Part shown: positions 8,031 through 16,256 of the stretch, one piece after another | Numbering within the stretch: the first letter of the stretch is position 1 | Layout: each line of letters begins with the position of its first letter | Source: Catenulispora sp. MAP5-51 | Lineage (GTDB): Bacteria; Actinomycetota; Actinomycetes; Streptomycetales; Catenulisporaceae | Direction of reading: 5' to 3' | DNA: 64,000 nucleotides | Assembly: GCF_041261205.1 (NCBI RefSeq) | Contig: NZ_JBGCCH010000008.1 | Location: forward strand, 124,001-188,000 | The notes under the pieces: model-generated | What the model was told of the DNA's origin: nothing | Database searches by the model: none | What the model saw: the letters and a program-made list of their open reading frames with translations, nothing else | Made by a program: the position numbers and the translations under genes

Positions 8031-9095
8031 TCAGTCGACGTCCGCGGGGCCGAGCTCCAAAGAAAGATGCGCGAGGTCGGCCGGCGGCGGCGTCGTGAAC
8101 GACCAGACCGGACCGGCGGTCCCGTCGGCCACGGCGGCCGGGGCGTCGGTGAGGTTCATGCGTTCGCGCAGCCGACCGTAGAAGTTGGTGGGCCCCAGAC
8201 GGACCGCCCGAAGCCGACGCTGCGCCGCGTACACCCCGATCCAGTCGTCCGGTTCGAGCAGTCCGCGCAACTGGCCGTCGATGCTCACCGCGGCGCTGCC
8301 GGAACGCTCCAGCAGCCGCAGCCCCACCGGCTCGTCGGGACCGACGACCACCGACCTGTCGAACGCCATGTGCGGCGCGACGGGGGTGAACACGATCGCC
8401 TCGGCGCGCGGGGAGACGATCGGGCCGCCGGCGGCGAAGCTGTACGCGGTCGATCCGGTGGGGGTGGCCACCACCAGCGCGTCGGCGGAGTACGAGGCGA
8501 GCAGGTTGCCTCCGACGTAGACGCCGACCGAGATCTGGCGGTCGCGGGACAGCTTCTCCAGCACGATGTCGTTGACCCCGGTCACGTTGAGCGGGATGCC
8601 CCACTCGTCGCAGGCGATCCCGTCCTTGCGGACCTTCGGCGCGGGCAGCATCGGGCCCCGGCCGTAGGCGGACATCCAGTGCTCCAGGTCGTCCGGCAGG
8701 TCCAACAGCCGGGAGACGCGCAGGGTCAGCAGCATCCGGCTGTCGATCGTGATCTGCTGCTCCCACACGGCGTCCAGGGCCGAGGTGATCTCGGTGATCG
8801 GCACCTCCGTCAGGAAGCCCACGCGCCCCAGATCGATGCCGAGCAGCAGCGCGTCGTTCGCCGCGGCCAGCCGCGCTCCGCGCAGGAACGTGCCGTCCCC
8901 GCCGAGCGTCACGATCAGGTCGGGGTTGCCCGCGGCCTCGACCTCCTCGCGCGCGTTGCGCCGCGGGCCGTGCCAGACATCGATATCGGTGCAGGCGACA
9001 CCGTGCCCGGCACACCATTCGCGCACCCGTTCGGACGCGGCCGCAGCCTCCGCCCTCCCGCCGTGCACGACCAGGCCGACTCGTTCCACCGCCAT
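8031..9095 (-). CDS. nadK: NAD kinase
   Basis: This 354-residue protein phosphorylates NAD to NADP, using ATP or polyphosphate, in the cytoplasm. It has the family GGDGTFL motif (residues ~64-70, with the catalytic Asp), the LGRVGFLTE segment, the NDI(V/A) segment, and the glycine-rich TPTGSTAYSFAAGGP motif typical of ATP-NAD kinases. The ATG at 9095 is preceded by GGGAG with 6-nt spacing. The frame stays open upstream to 9629, but that extension overlaps the opposing secreted-protein gene and lacks any conserved sequence. The C-terminal ~60 residues after the kinase core (INLTDAP-like through the end) are a low-conservation tail. The gene is a housekeeping function on the opposite strand to its neighbours. 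Confidence 0.95.
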   Translation of the reverse strand: MAVERVGLVVHGGRAEAAAASERVREWCAGHGVACTDIDVWHGPRRNAREEVEAAGNPDLIVTLGGDGTFLRGARLAAANDALLLGIDLGRVGFLTEVPITEITSALDAVWEQQITIDSRMLLTLRVSRLLDLPDDLEHWMSAYGRGPMLPAPKVRKDGIACDEWGIPLNVTGVNDIVLEKLSRDRQISVGVYVGGNLLASYSADALVVATPTGSTAYSFAAGGPIVSPRAEAIVFTPVAPHMAFDRSVVVGPDEPVGLRLLERSGSAAVSIDGQLRGLLEPDDWIGVYAAQRRLRAVRLGPTNFYGRLRERMNLTDAPAAVADGTAGPVWSFTTPPPADLAHLSLELGPADVD

Positions 9096-9297
9096 CTCAG
9101 ACTCCCAGCTTCTCATCCCTGTGCAGGCCGAGTGTGCCAGAGCCGGGTGGCGGCGGAGATCAGCGGCAGGTGGAATCGGCGCGGCGTGGTCCTGAGCCGA
9201 CGCACCGTGACCAGACAAGCCCTCGAGCCACTGGAATCCGCTGTACCTCAAGGCATTGCGAAGCCCGGCACCGGCATCCGACGATGAGGCCCGCTCC

Positions 9298-9330
9298 ACT
9301 CCAGCCCCACTCCAGCCCCACTCCAGCCCC
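9298..9330. repeat. Three tandem copies of an 11-bp unit (ACTCCAGCCCC)
   Basis: The copies lie at 9298-9308, 9309-9319 and 9320-9330, in the divergent region between the NAD kinase and beta-helix genes. They end 54 nt before the beta-helix start codon. Confidence 0.85.
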
Positions 9331-9384
9331 ACCCCAACCCCCGCCGCGGTCCCGACCGCGGTCCGCTCCGAAGGGAACCCGAGT

Positions 9385-10536
9385 ATGAGGCGTGTAGGAA
9401 TCCGGATCGGGGCGGTCGCGACCGCGCTGGGCCTGGCCGCCTGCGGCGTGGTCGCGCTGGCCGACGGCGCGTCGGGGACGCACGGCCAGATCGTGGTCGC
9501 GTGCGCCGACGCCACCACCGACGCCGCGACCATCAACACCGCCATCACCGGCAGCGCGCGCGGCGCCGTGGTGATGATCCAGGGCATGTGCCTGCTCACC
9601 AGTCCGATCACGCTGCTCGGCGACCGCACCTACACCGGCGGCAACTCCGGCGGCGAGGCCGACACCACCAAGCCCACCGGCACCGTGCTGGTGCAGGACG
9701 CGTCGATGGCCTACGTGCTGGCCTCCGACGCCTACGCCACCAAGGCCACGACCAGCGGCGACCCGATCGGCATCCGCGACATGACCGTGGCCTGCAACGG
9801 CACCGGCAGCACCAACGGCATCGTGGTCGAGTCCTGGCTGGCCGACGTCGAACACATGTATGTCAGCGGCTGCGCCGGCTCGGGCATCGTGGACACCGGC
9901 AACGCCCCCACGACCTCCGGCTACATCACCAACACGAGCGTGAACAGCCGCTTCGCCGACAACTTCATCGAGAACAGCGGCCACTACGGCTTCTACGTCC
10001 AGGACGCCGGCAACGCCGTCACCGACGGCTTCTTCCGCGACAACCAGGTCTCGAACTCCGGCATCGACGGCATCCACCTGGAGGACGCCGCCGGCTGGAA
10101 CGTCACCGGCAACCACCTCTACGCCGACGGCCAGGACGGCATCTATCTGCACCGCATGTACGGCACCACCGTCTCCGACAACTACATCGAGGACTTCGCC
10201 ACCAAGCAGACCTCCGGCTCCTACTACGGCGTCGAAGCCGACGTCCAGGGCGACCCGGTCAGCTCGACGATCAGCGGCAACAAGGTCCTCAACGACGGAG
10301 CCGCCGAATCGGCCACCGCCACCTACACCTACATCGCCCTCACCCAGACCAACTACGGCACCGGCAACGTCGCCGTGACCGGCAACGTCGTCGTGGGCCG
10401 CCAGGGCAGCGACGTCGGTCTGTCCTTCACCGGCAACGCCTACCCGCTGATGGTGAGCTCGAGCGGGAACCGGGTGTCCGGGGTGGGGACGGCGCGGAGC
10501 GTCGGGGCTAACGCGACAGTTGACGCAGGGGTCTGA
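9385..10536 (+). CDS. Secreted right-handed beta-helix (pectate-lyase-like) protein
   Basis: This 383-residue protein starts at the ATG at 9385, which follows AAGGGA with 7-nt spacing. Residues 1-25 (basic MRRVGIRIG, then a hydrophobic stretch with LAAC) form a Sec signal and could include a lipobox with Cys17. The mature part has repeated short-strand turns such as NxITNTSVNS, DNFIENSG, DNQVSNSGIDG, GNHLYADGQDG, DNYIEDF, GNKVLND and GNVVVG, spaced ~22 residues apart. This is the pattern of parallel beta-helix (PbH1) repeats found in pectate lyases, polysaccharide-acting enzymes and phage tailspikes. I see no definite catalytic set, so substrate and activity are unknown. A small palindrome (10542-10555) follows the stop codon. 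Confidence 0.75.
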   Translation: MRRVGIRIGAVATALGLAACGVVALADGASGTHGQIVVACADATTDAATINTAITGSARGAVVMIQGMCLLTSPITLLGDRTYTGGNSGGEADTTKPTGTVLVQDASMAYVLASDAYATKATTSGDPIGIRDMTVACNGTGSTNGIVVESWLADVEHMYVSGCAGSGIVDTGNAPTTSGYITNTSVNSRFADNFIENSGHYGFYVQDAGNAVTDGFFRDNQVSNSGIDGIHLEDAAGWNVTGNHLYADGQDGIYLHRMYGTTVSDNYIEDFATKQTSGSYYGVEADVQGDPVSSTISGNKVLNDGAAESATATYTYIALTQTNYGTGNVAVTGNVVVGRQGSDVGLSFTGNAYPLMVSSSGNRVSGVGTARSVGANATVDAGV

Positions 10537-10675
10537 TTCACATCCCCCTGGGGATAGCTCTGAACGCGGTGGACATCCGCTTCCCGAAACCGTCTCAGTG
10601 CCCTTAAATAACTCGTGCCTTAGTACTGCAGCCGCACTTGTTGTGACGTGTGGCGTTGCTGCTCGTTAGCGGTGT

Positions 10676-10903
10676 GTGGATCACGTTGCGGTTGCTGCCG
10701 ACGTCCTGGAGCGCATCGAAGGTTGGGATGCGGAGCTGGCGTGTATGCATGAGCGTTTTGCCGACTCGTTCCTGAGGTCGGAGCCCCGCCAGCGGGCCCT
10801 GCGTTACATGTGGGGCCTGTTGGCGCCGTTGGAGCGGAAGAACGGCTGGACTTTGGCCGAGGAAGCCGGCGAGGCAGTCCCGGATGGGATGCAGCGGCTG
10901 GCA
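10676..10903 (+). pseudogene. 5' remnant of an IS701-family transposase
   Basis: About 75 codons starting at GTG 10676 encode WDAELACMHERFADSFLR, EPRQRALRYMWGLL and ERKNGWTLAEEAG, then PDGMQRL. This matches the N-terminus of IS701-type transposases of the DDE superfamily (FxRxEPRxRAxxYLRGLL, ERKNGWQLAE, PxGMQRLL). A normal transposase runs to ~400 residues. Here the similarity stops at nt ~10900, and the DNA passes directly into an unrelated DUF4082 coding sequence. The rest of the element is missing. I did not identify a certain terminal inverted repeat upstream. The fragment is therefore inactive. Confidence 0.7.
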
Positions 10904-11211
10904 GGCAACTGGCCACCGGCACCTTCACCGGCGAGAGCGCCTCAGGCTGGCAGACCCTCACCTTCGCCACCCCGGTCGCGATCACCGCCGGAACGACCTA
11001 CGTGGCCTCCTACCACGCCCCGGACGGCAACTACTCGTACACCACGAACTACTTCGACTACCCGCACACGGCCTATCCGCTCACCGCACCGGCCGGGAAC
11101 CAGCCGCCGGGCAACGGAGTGTTCGCCTACGAACCGGACACCTCATATCCGGTCGAGTTCAGCGGCGGCACCAACTACTGGGTCAGTCCTGTGTTCGCTC
11201 CAGCGGGGTAG
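10904..11211 (+). pseudogene. 3' remnant of a DUF4082-domain protein gene
   Basis: From nt ~10904 the frame encodes LATGTFTGESASGWQTLTFA, PVAITAGTTYVASYHAP, YSYTTNYF and so on, ending ...WVSPVFAPAG with stop at 11209-11211. This is the second half of a DUF4082 domain, a beta-sandwich usually found near the C-terminus of large secreted carbohydrate-binding proteins. Everything upstream in this frame (from 10810) is translated transposase DNA in the wrong frame, so the true 5' part of the gene has been lost. The junction with the IS701 remnant is abrupt, consistent with an insertion followed by deletion. Confidence 0.7.
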
Positions 11212-11274
11212 GGCACCTCACCGGTCCAGGCCCGGCCCGTGGGGTCCGTCTCCGGTGAGGGCCGGACGACATGA

Positions 11275-12372
<1,098 letters not shown>

Positions 12373-12628
12373 CCGGCGGAGTCCGCACCGGGGATCGAGC
12401 CGCGGGTGGAAGGGTGTGCGAAGACCTGCCCGCGGCCGATCTCGGCTGATCTCGGCGGGCCTCGGCGCCGAATCCCGCCGCCGGACCCCGCCGCCTTCAG
12501 CCCCCTTATCAACGCTTTAGGTACGCCTTAGGCCCCTGTCCGAAGCTGGACTCGGCCCGAGCCACCAGGCCGGGATGGAACGGCGCCCGCGCCGCTCGCC
12601 ACGGGGAAGACCCTGCCAGGAGGCCGCC

Positions 12629-13852
12629 ATGCGTGTGCTTTTCACCAGTTTCGTCCTGCCCTCCAACTACCTGCACCAGGTCCCGCTGGCCTGGGCCCTG
12701 CGGGCGGCCGGCCACGAGGTGCAGGTGGCCGCGCCGGCGAACGTCGCGGAGCTGGTCGGGCGTTCCGGCCTCACGAGTGTGACCGTCGGGGAGTCCTACG
12801 ACCTCAAGGCGGGGCTCGCCGAGGCCAACCGGCAGATCCGGGAGCGGACCGGCAAGCCGATGAGCGGGGATCTGGTCGCCCAGCTCGATCCGGAGGAGCT
12901 GCGGTGGTTCCGGGAGACCGCCTTCTCGCCGCACGTGCTCGCCGCTGAGGCAGCCGCCGGGGATCTCAACGGTTTCGTGCGGTGGTGGCGTCCGGATCTC
13001 ATCGTCAGCGATCCGCTGGTGTACGCCGCGCCGCTGGCCGCCGCGGCCGGCGGCGGGGTGCCGCTGGTGCGGAATCTGACCGGGCCGGACATCGCCAGGA
13101 AGGTCGGGTTCCCGGGGCTCACCGATGTCGGCGACGCCGATGTGCGCGCCACGTGGCCCGCGGATCTGGTGGAGCTGTACGAGCGGCACGGTGTCGAGCC
13201 GGCCGTGGACTTCGCGGTCCGCGTCGTGGACCACACGCCGGCCAGCATGCAGATCCCCGGCATCCCCAACCGCGTCCAGGCGCGGTTCGTGCCCTACAAC
13301 GGGACCGGGGTGCTGCCGAAGTGGGTGCTGGAGCCGCGGGAGCGGCCGCGGGTGTGCGTCACGTGGGGCACGCTGACCACGACGACGTCCGGGACGGAGA
13401 ACTTCCTCGCGCCGACGGTCGTCGAGGCGCTGGCCGACCTCGACGTCGAGGTGGTCGTGGCGGTCAAGAAGTCCGACCGGGAGCTCATGGGCGAGCCGGG
13501 CGGGCGGGTGCGGATCGTGGAGGAGCTGCCGCTGAGCCTGCTGCTGCCCACCTGCGACGCGCTCGTGAGCCAGGGCGGGTCCGGCGCGGTGCTGACCGCG
13601 GCCGCGCTCGGGGTGCCGCAGCTGGCGCTGCCGCTGGTCAGCGACCACACGATGATCGCCGCGCTGCTGGCCGGCACCGGGGCCGGGATCGACCTGCGGC
13701 CCGCCGACGCCGATCCGGAGGCGATCCGCGACGCGGTCCGGACCCTCGTGCACGATCCCAAGCCGCGCGACGCGGCCGGCGCTCTGGCCGAGGAGATCGC
13801 CGCCGCGCCGGCTCCGGCGCAGATCGTGTCCGTGCTGGAAGACCTCGTTTGA
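12629..13852 (+). CDS. Family 1 (macrolide-type) glycosyltransferase
   Basis: This 407-residue protein starts at ATG 12629, after a strong AGGAGG with 6-nt spacing. It has the GT-B architecture of natural-product glycosyltransferases such as EryCIII and DesVII. The N-terminal acceptor half begins MRVLFTSFVLPSNYLHQVPLA and AGHEVQVAA. The C-terminal donor half has CVTWGT and LLPTCDALVSQGGSGAVLTA, GVPQLALPLVSDH. The usual HGG donor-loop signature reads SQGGSG, so the conserved His is Gln. Enzymes of this group attach dTDP-deoxysugars to polyketides. Some need a P450-like helper protein, which is not visible next to this gene. It follows rfbB after 256 nt that contain a CTTTAGGTACGCCTTAGG sequence. 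Confidence 0.88.
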   Translation: MRVLFTSFVLPSNYLHQVPLAWALRAAGHEVQVAAPANVAELVGRSGLTSVTVGESYDLKAGLAEANRQIRERTGKPMSGDLVAQLDPEELRWFRETAFSPHVLAAEAAAGDLNGFVRWWRPDLIVSDPLVYAAPLAAAAGGGVPLVRNLTGPDIARKVGFPGLTDVGDADVRATWPADLVELYERHGVEPAVDFAVRVVDHTPASMQIPGIPNRVQARFVPYNGTGVLPKWVLEPRERPRVCVTWGTLTTTTSGTENFLAPTVVEALADLDVEVVVAVKKSDRELMGEPGGRVRIVEELPLSLLLPTCDALVSQGGSGAVLTAAALGVPQLALPLVSDHTMIAALLAGTGAGIDLRPADADPEAIRDAVRTLVHDPKPRDAAGALAEEIAAAPAPAQIVSVLEDLV

Positions 13853-13878
13853 GACCGCGACCCGAGATCTGAAATCCG

Positions 13879-13898
13879 GGGTCTGAGAAACCAGACCC
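13879..13898 (+). terminator. Possible hairpin in the GACC/GAGACC-rich spacer
   Basis: GGGTCTG / CAGACCC forms a 7-bp stem with a 6-nt loop, 27 nt after the glycosyltransferase stop. The spacer around it (13855-13940) is a degenerate array of CCGAGA(C/T) units, so the hairpin may be fortuitous. Confidence 0.35.
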
Positions 13899-13991
13899 GA
13901 GACCCCAGACCCGAGACGAGAACCGAGATCCGAGACCGCCGGCCGGCACCACACGCGCGGGCGCCCGCCGGCAAGAAAGGCTGGAACCATC

Positions 13992-15191
13992 GTGAGCAGG
14001 CCCCTGATCTACCTGATCACCACCGCCGGCATCCCCAACTACGGCGACGAGCTCATCGCCATGGCCTGGCTGCGCCATCTGGCCCGGGAGCGTCCGGACG
14101 CCGACGTGCTGGTCGACACGGTGCGGCCGTCGGCGGCCGCCGAGACGCTGGCCGGAATCCACCCCTCGGTGCGGTTCACCAGCACCCTGTGGCCGGTGGC
14201 GCTGCTCAGCCCGAGCTGGGAGGCGGCCGACATCTCGCGGTTCGCCGCCTCGATCGTCGCCGATCCGGCCCGGCTCGCCGAGGTCGAGGAGCGGTTCAAG
14301 CTGCTGATCCGGCCCGACGGGATCCCGTGGGAGGCCAGCCCGGACAGCGTGCTGGCCGGGCTGGAGGACCTGGTGAGCGCCGAGGTCGTGCACATGGTCG
14401 GCGGCGGGTACCTGAACGGGATCTGGCCGGTGAGCCTGGGCGTCACGGCCGGGGTCGGGGCGGCGCTCCAACGCGGTGCCGGCCGGGCGGTGATGACCGG
14501 CGAGGGGATCGGGCCCTACGACGCGGGCGCGACCGACGTGATCCGCGGGCTCATCGAGCCGTTCACGCTGGTGGACGTCCGGGACACGGTCTCGGCCGAG
14601 GTCGCCGGGCTGGCCGCGGCGCAGGTCACCTGCGACGACGTATTCCTCGACCTGGGACCTGAGCTCTACGCCACGCACGGGAAGTACGACGTCGTGGTCA
14701 ACGCACAGGCCGACCACGGCGCGTCGGTCGAGGGCCTCACGGAGTTCGTCGTCAGTGCCCTGAGCCGCTGGAAGGTGGAACCGGGGCGCGTCGCCTTCGT
14801 CGAGTGCCGGCCGGGGGCGGACGACGCCGTCTACAAGGCGGTGGCGCAGAGCCTGCCGGAGGTGGCCTTCGTGCCGGTGAGCGAGGTCCTGGCGGACGGC
14901 CTGCCGGCGGGTCCGGGGGTGCGGTGGATCTCCACGCGCTTCCACCCGCATCTGGTCGCCGCCGCGGCGGGGTCGCCGGGGGTGGCGATCAGCGTGCAGC
15001 CCGAGTACTACGACGCGAAGCACAGCTCGCTGATCGCGCTCGGGTCCGGGTGGCCGATGCTCACCACGCTGTCGGACCCGGTGGGGTGGCCCGAAGGCGA
15101 GGGGTTCGACCAGGCCAAGCTCAAGGCACTGCGAGAGCAGAAGGTCGCGGTGGCCGAGCGGGTGTACGGGACGCGGAGGGCGTCGGCCTGA
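13992..15191 (+). CDS. Polysaccharide pyruvyl transferase family protein
   Basis: This 399-residue protein matches the PS_pyruv_trans (CsaB/WcaK/AmsJ) family. The N-terminal NYGDELIAM segment (residues 17-25) corresponds to the family's NxGDE. The central VVHMVGGGYLNG (~134-145) is the glycine-rich GGG motif, and RFHPHLVAAAAGSPGVAIS (~317-335) corresponds to the conserved RxHxxxxA segment. Family members add pyruvate ketals to sugars using phosphoenolpyruvate, in cell-wall or exopolysaccharide synthesis. A start at GTG 13992 is used, and the Shine-Dalgarno sequence (GAAAGG) is rather distant. Its place directly after the glycosyltransferase raises the possibility that it modifies a sugar of the product, but it could equally be a cell-envelope gene. 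Confidence 0.72.
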   Translation: MSRPLIYLITTAGIPNYGDELIAMAWLRHLARERPDADVLVDTVRPSAAAETLAGIHPSVRFTSTLWPVALLSPSWEAADISRFAASIVADPARLAEVEERFKLLIRPDGIPWEASPDSVLAGLEDLVSAEVVHMVGGGYLNGIWPVSLGVTAGVGAALQRGAGRAVMTGEGIGPYDAGATDVIRGLIEPFTLVDVRDTVSAEVAGLAAAQVTCDDVFLDLGPELYATHGKYDVVVNAQADHGASVEGLTEFVVSALSRWKVEPGRVAFVECRPGADDAVYKAVAQSLPEVAFVPVSEVLADGLPAGPGVRWISTRFHPHLVAAAAGSPGVAISVQPEYYDAKHSSLIALGSGWPMLTTLSDPVGWPEGEGFDQAKLKALREQKVAVAERVYGTRRASA

Positions 15192-15210
15192 GCCACGGCG
15201 AATCAGGTCC

Positions 15211-15241
15211 GCACCGGTCGAAGCCACGGTTCGGCCGGTGC
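15211..15241 (+). terminator. Hairpin terminator after the pyruvyl-transferase gene
   Basis: The stem GCACCGG / CCGGTGC is extended inside by CGAA / TTCG. It begins 20 nt after the stop codon. Confidence 0.6.
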
Positions 15242-15268
15242 GCTCACCTGACCTGCCGGCGCCGCTGA

Positions 15269-15349
15269 GCTCTGATCAGCTCCGATCAGCGCCGATCAGC
15301 TCAGCGCCGATAGCTCAGCCCTGATCAGCTCAGCGCCCATCAGCGCCGG
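15269..15349. repeat. Degenerate array of GATCAGC(T/G)C units
   Basis: Roughly eight imperfect copies of (T/C)GATCAGC(T/G)C(A/C)GC fill the space between the convergent pyruvyl-transferase and TetR genes. No ORF of its own, and its function is unknown. Confidence 0.75.
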
Positions 15350-15367
15350 GACCCGCGTGCCGCACTC

Positions 15368-16036
15368 TCACTCGGTCTCGGTATCGGTGTGAACGCCAGT
15401 GCTGCCCCACGCGAACGTGGGCGCGTTCCCATAAAGCTGTCCCGCCGCCTTCGGGCTCAGCGCGTCCCACACCAGATCCAGGTAGCGCCGCCACAGCTGC
15501 GGGTCGTACTCCCGCAGCGGGGCGGCCGCCTGGGCGACCCCGCGTTGCAGCAGCACCAGATCCTCGGCGGTGATGTCCGCGCGCACCGCGCCCGCGCTGC
15601 GCGCGCGGGAGACCAGGTCGTCCATGATCTCGACGATGCGGCGGTAGACGGCCGGCAGCTCGGGGCCGGCGCCCATCGAGCCGTACACCGCCTCGCACAC
15701 CCCGCGGTTCTCGGCCACCACCTGGATGCCCGCGCTCAGGAACCGGTGCAGGGCCTCGGCCGGGTCCGACTCGTCGCTGGACAGCGTGTCGCCGAGCTCG
15801 ACCAGCGCGCCCAGCTGGTCCATCACCACGGCCAGGACCAGGTTCTCCTTGCTCGGGAACCGGCGGAACACCGTGCCCTGCCCCAGTCCCGCCTCCCGGG
15901 CGATGTAGGAGATCGGCACGTCCAGGCCCTTCTCGGCCAGGACCCGGGCGGCTGTGTCCAACAGCACACGCCGGTTGCGCTCGGCGTCGGCTCGCAGCCT
16001 GCGCGTCGACGCTCCGTCCGCGGTGTCAGCGGTCAT
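15368..16036 (-). CDS. TetR family repressor, divergent from the MFS exporter
   Basis: This 222-residue protein has a TetR HTH at residues ~18-65 (NRRVLLDTAARVLAEKG, ISYIAREAGLGQGTVFRRFPSKENLV) and a helical C-terminal domain resembling the SBD group of actinobacterial TetRs. The ATG at 16036 has GAGG seven nt upstream. The in-frame GTG at 16042 would sit almost on top of that site and is less likely. It is transcribed away from the EmrB/QacA exporter gene, and the 220-nt shared region carries three 16-bp near-palindromes. The standard model is therefore autoregulation and repression of the exporter until the product or an intermediate binds. A similar TetR/exporter pair (AbyC/AbyD) is known in the abyssomicin cluster, from memory. 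Confidence 0.88.
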   Translation of the reverse strand: MTADTADGASTRRLRADAERNRRVLLDTAARVLAEKGLDVPISYIAREAGLGQGTVFRRFPSKENLVLAVVMDQLGALVELGDTLSSDESDPAEALHRFLSAGIQVVAENRGVCEAVYGSMGAGPELPAVYRRIVEIMDDLVSRARSAGAVRADITAEDLVLLQRGVAQAAAPLREYDPQLWRRYLDLVWDALSPKAAGQLYGNAPTFAWGSTGVHTDTETE

Positions 16037-16107
16037 GTCCACACCTCGCTTCGCAGGTCGGCGCGCTTCCGGCCAGCGCGGGGCCCGGATTTCCAGGATA
16101 CCGCATG

Positions 16108-16225
16108 CGGACTGTCTGGTCCGGAAATCCGGTCGGGCGCAGATTTTCGGTCGGGCGCAGATTTCCGAGCAGAAGCGGACTATGAAGTCCGGATTCTTGC
16201 TACGCTAAGCGGGTCAACTAGTCCG
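16108..16225. promoter_or_regulatory. Three operator-like palindromes between the TetR and MFS genes
   Basis: Three 16-bp sites occur: CGGACTGTCTGGTCCG (16108-16123), CGGACTATGAAGTCCG (16176-16191, a perfect inverted repeat around ATGA) and CGGGTCAACTAGTCCG (16210-16225). All have the form CGGACT-N4-AGTCCG. A -10-like TACGCT at 16201-16206 lies between the second and third sites, so repressor bound there would cover the exporter promoter. The exporter's Shine-Dalgarno GGAGGAGG is at 16243-16250. Confidence 0.65.
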
Positions 16226-16256
16226 CTTATTCGCCAGCCTCTGGAGGAGGAAGCCC

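Noticed and set aside
9096-9629. N-terminal extension of the NAD kinase frame
   Set aside because: No NAD kinase similarity upstream of MAVERVG. A good Shine-Dalgarno sequence supports 9095, and the extension overlaps the divergent beta-helix gene.
10810-10903. N-terminal part of the open frame leading into the DUF4082 remnant
   Set aside because: This DNA encodes the IS701 transposase in a different frame. The apparent fusion protein is not a natural product of either gene.
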